Assembly: GCF_040807025.1 (NCBI RefSeq)
Contig: NC_090952.1
Location: 27,463,068 to 27,527,067 of the forward strand
DNA: 64,000 bases
Direction: 5' to 3'
DNA from: Struthio camelus
Taxonomy: Eukaryota > Chordata > Aves > Struthioniformes > Struthionidae
This document shows positions 56,603 to 64,000 of this stretch, one piece after another. The stretch's first letter is position 1. Each line of letters opens with the position of its first letter. Both the position numbers and the translations under genes were made by a program. Under the pieces are notes generated by a model. That model was given only the letters and a program-made list of their open reading frames with translations, was not told where the DNA came from and did no database searches.

Positions 56603-58667
56603 TAGTGTGATACACGGCTGTGGTCAGACAGTCCATATTCATATTAATAGTCACACTTACTTGGCTAACAGCTAGGAGACAGCAGGGCCAGAGACACACA
56701 CTCAATATTATACACATCCATAGAGAAGACAGTGGGAAGTGAACTATTTTATTTCACTAGTTATCCCCCCCCCCCTTACTTAAGGTCTCCCCTCCCCCCC
56801 AATCCCCTCCCACCAAAGTCCAGTGACTCAGAACAATACGACAGCAGTGGCAGGGCACGTCTGCCCGTGAGAAGGGGACAGCAAAACCTGCTCTACGGCG
56901 GACACGGACACACTGACAGAACATCAGCAATTCCCACACGACAGGGAGTATGTACAGAGGAAGGGACCGGACTCTGTGAGGTTCAAAGGACTCCCACTAC
57001 GCCAACTGCTTCGGGCGAGAAGGGCGGGGGGGGGCACTCCAGAGTGAAATGAGAAACATCCCGGCTTCCTCCTGCAGGCCAGCTCACCCGGAGAGGAAAG
57101 GACAAGGCTCTCAAGAACAAGAGGTAAGTCACCTGCAGTTAACTAACTTAGAGCAAATAAGTCACCGTGGCCAGAGAGCAGCTCCGGCACCACGTGCGTG
57201 GGTGCTCCTCCGGCAAGGACTGCCAGCGCCAGGTCCGAGGTTACAAGAGCAACGGTTCCTTCCCCGCTATGCAAGCTCTGCGGGCTTCAAAGTGCACACA
57301 GGTAAGTCAGTGACCGACAAGGCGTTCTACCGGGGGAATGTCAATAACCTACCAAATGCTGTTGCCCCGTTTGCACCCTTCACAGCGCACTGTCCCTTCC
57401 CGTCCTACTAGTATGCCCCTGTCCGCATGACATAGGCCAGGTGATCAGAAGAACAGTGAACAGCTTAGAACCATCTTACTTTTTGTCAATGGATAATCCT
57501 ATTGTGTTGACTTCTGCTTGGGACAGATAGACAAAAAGACCCCCAACTAGAGTTTCTGAAGAGCTCTATTAAAGCAGTTAGAAACTAGGGGTATCGAGCA
57601 GGGGGGAGATGGAAATATTCCTCACACTCAGAGGTTGAGAAATGACTACAAGATTCACTTCAGCAGTGTACGTTCCTCTACCCCCACGCCTGATAATAAA
57701 TCCATGTTACTACTCATTATCTCTTTTGGCAATGCTACAGCTAACACTATTCCAAAAATGAAATGGCTACCTCCCCCACCAAGGTCTACTTCCAGAAGCA
57801 AGTGGCTATGATATAGTGTATGAGTTCATTAAGCAGGAACCTAGACATGAAAGTAAAACAGCTGTCACTGCCATTCAATCTGCTGTAGTTCTCCTGCTTC
57901 ATGTGAAGCAACTCCCAGCCTATGTGAAGATGAACAGGAGAAGAGAGAACAGGGAAGGAACCTGAACAGCACCAATGATGCCCAGGGCAGATATTGCCAC
58001 GGTAGTGAGGAATTCCAGGGAATTGTTTGCCTTTGCTATCAACAGATAGGAACTGCTCCCCACAAAGCGCCCTAAGGATCTCTTCCCACTCAATCTCATG
58101 CTGCAAAGCCTCTGCACCCTCTTCTTTCACCAAGCACCAACATCCGCAGGGAAGATGAGAAGAAATTCCAACTGAAGAGAGCAATCTGTGGGATGTCTCT
58201 GCCACGGAAATGGGAGCAACAAGGCCCAAGGTATCAGAGTTGGGGGATTTGCAGTGTTTTGTGTCACATGAGGGGCTGAGCGTAGGGCAAACCTTAGAAA
58301 TGATGAGCAAGAGTTAGGCAAGACCATCCACAGAAAGGAGAAACTGAGCAGCTACTATTGTGTGCGCCCTGCAGGAAGCAAAGCCTAGAAATAGATCACC
58401 TGCATGTCAAAAAGAAGGCAAGGCCAAGTCAAACTGTGACTAGTTTAAAAGGAGCAGCCTTTAAAAAGAGGAAGTAGGGATGCAGGACAAAGACATTGCT
58501 GGAGTGGACAGGGAAGTAGTTAAGATGCAAGGCAATAAGGAAGGTGGAAAGCCCACCCCCAAACTTTGCTTTTGTTTTCCCTAACTTGGTGGCTTTTTCA
58601 TTGCATTCACAAAAGGATATATTTGAGCAGACAGGCTCAAAGTGGGGAGGGGAGAGGGAAGAGAGAG

Positions 58668-58711
<44 letters not shown>

Positions 58712-58963
58712 GGGCACTATAGTGCCAAAGTGCAACAACATAAAAAAAAAAAAGATAAAAGACAGGACACTCATTCTGCACTCAGGGCTCATACCATGCA
58801 GTAAGAGGGGCGGCCGGGGCTGCTCCCCACCAGTAAACAGGGAGTTCACTTGCTTAGTAGATTGGTTTTTCAGCCCACAAAGTAGGTTTGCCTAGCCAAT
58901 GAGCAGTGATGTTCTTCAGTGAGACTGGCCGGTTGGGGAATGTGCTGCTACACGATGGGCCTG
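56603..58963 (-). other. Long 3'UTR of the RAB6-like gene
   Basis: Continuous sequence between the RAB6-like stop codon and its likely poly(A) signal. It contains a (GA)n microsatellite and, on the sense strand, an unconvincing 174-codon open frame at 57786-58310 with no recognisable domain. Confidence 0.6.
58662..58709 (+). repeat. (GA)n microsatellite
   Basis: About 20 nearly uninterrupted 'ga' units, CT-rich on the transcribed strand, within the RAB6-like 3'UTR. Confidence 0.9.

Positions 58964-64000
<5,037 letters not shown>

Noticed and set aside
57786-58310. 174-codon minus-strand frame in the RAB6-like 3'UTR
   Set aside because: Sense-oriented but without recognisable domains, and it lies after a well-supported stop codon. 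Kept as 3'UTR.

Overview
The window looks like avian nuclear DNA. It holds vertebrate genes with GT-AG introns, compact spacing, GC-rich CpG-island promoters, and only two recognisable interspersed repeats of clear family, both short 3' ends of CR1 LINEs. A crocodilian or turtle is less likely given the low repeat load. Gene order matches the segment homologous to human Xq13/Xq21 (chicken chromosome 4, or 4A in many birds). No virus-derived element was recognised.

Layout, left to right. 1-9700 (+): the last five coding exons and a long 3'UTR of an FNDC3-family gene, by synteny FNDC3C. 12376-14943 (-): a two-exon GPCR of the ghrelin/motilin receptor family that appears to be decaying. 15070-18150: gene-free, very GC-rich DNA leading into a CpG island. 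18354-23530 (+): TAF9B, seven coding exons. 25570-47550 (-): KIF4A, all 30 coding exons reconstructed, 1227 aa. 47692-51460 (+): PDZD11, six coding exons, 140 aa, head-to-head with KIF4A over one CpG island. 53087-55930 (-): a STARD10-like START-domain gene, six exons, 265 aa. 56590 to beyond the right edge (-): the 3' half of a RAB6-like gene, by position RAB41, with a tandemly duplicated exon.

The genes do not form one pathway. What joins them is genome history. FNDC3 paired with a ghrelin/motilin-type receptor recalls FNDC3B-GHSR and FNDC3A-MLNR elsewhere in vertebrates. STARD10-like with RAB6-like recalls STARD10-RAB6A on human 11q13. The window therefore reads as one arm of two whole-genome-duplication paralogons.

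The most striking observation is in the RAB6-like gene. Two adjacent 94-bp exons of equal phase encode alternative versions of the same 31 residues around the G5 (SAK) motif. One resembles RAB6A and the other RAB6B. Using both exons, or neither, breaks the frame, so they should be mutually exclusive. The last intron of the same gene carries U12-type donor and branch-point sequences.
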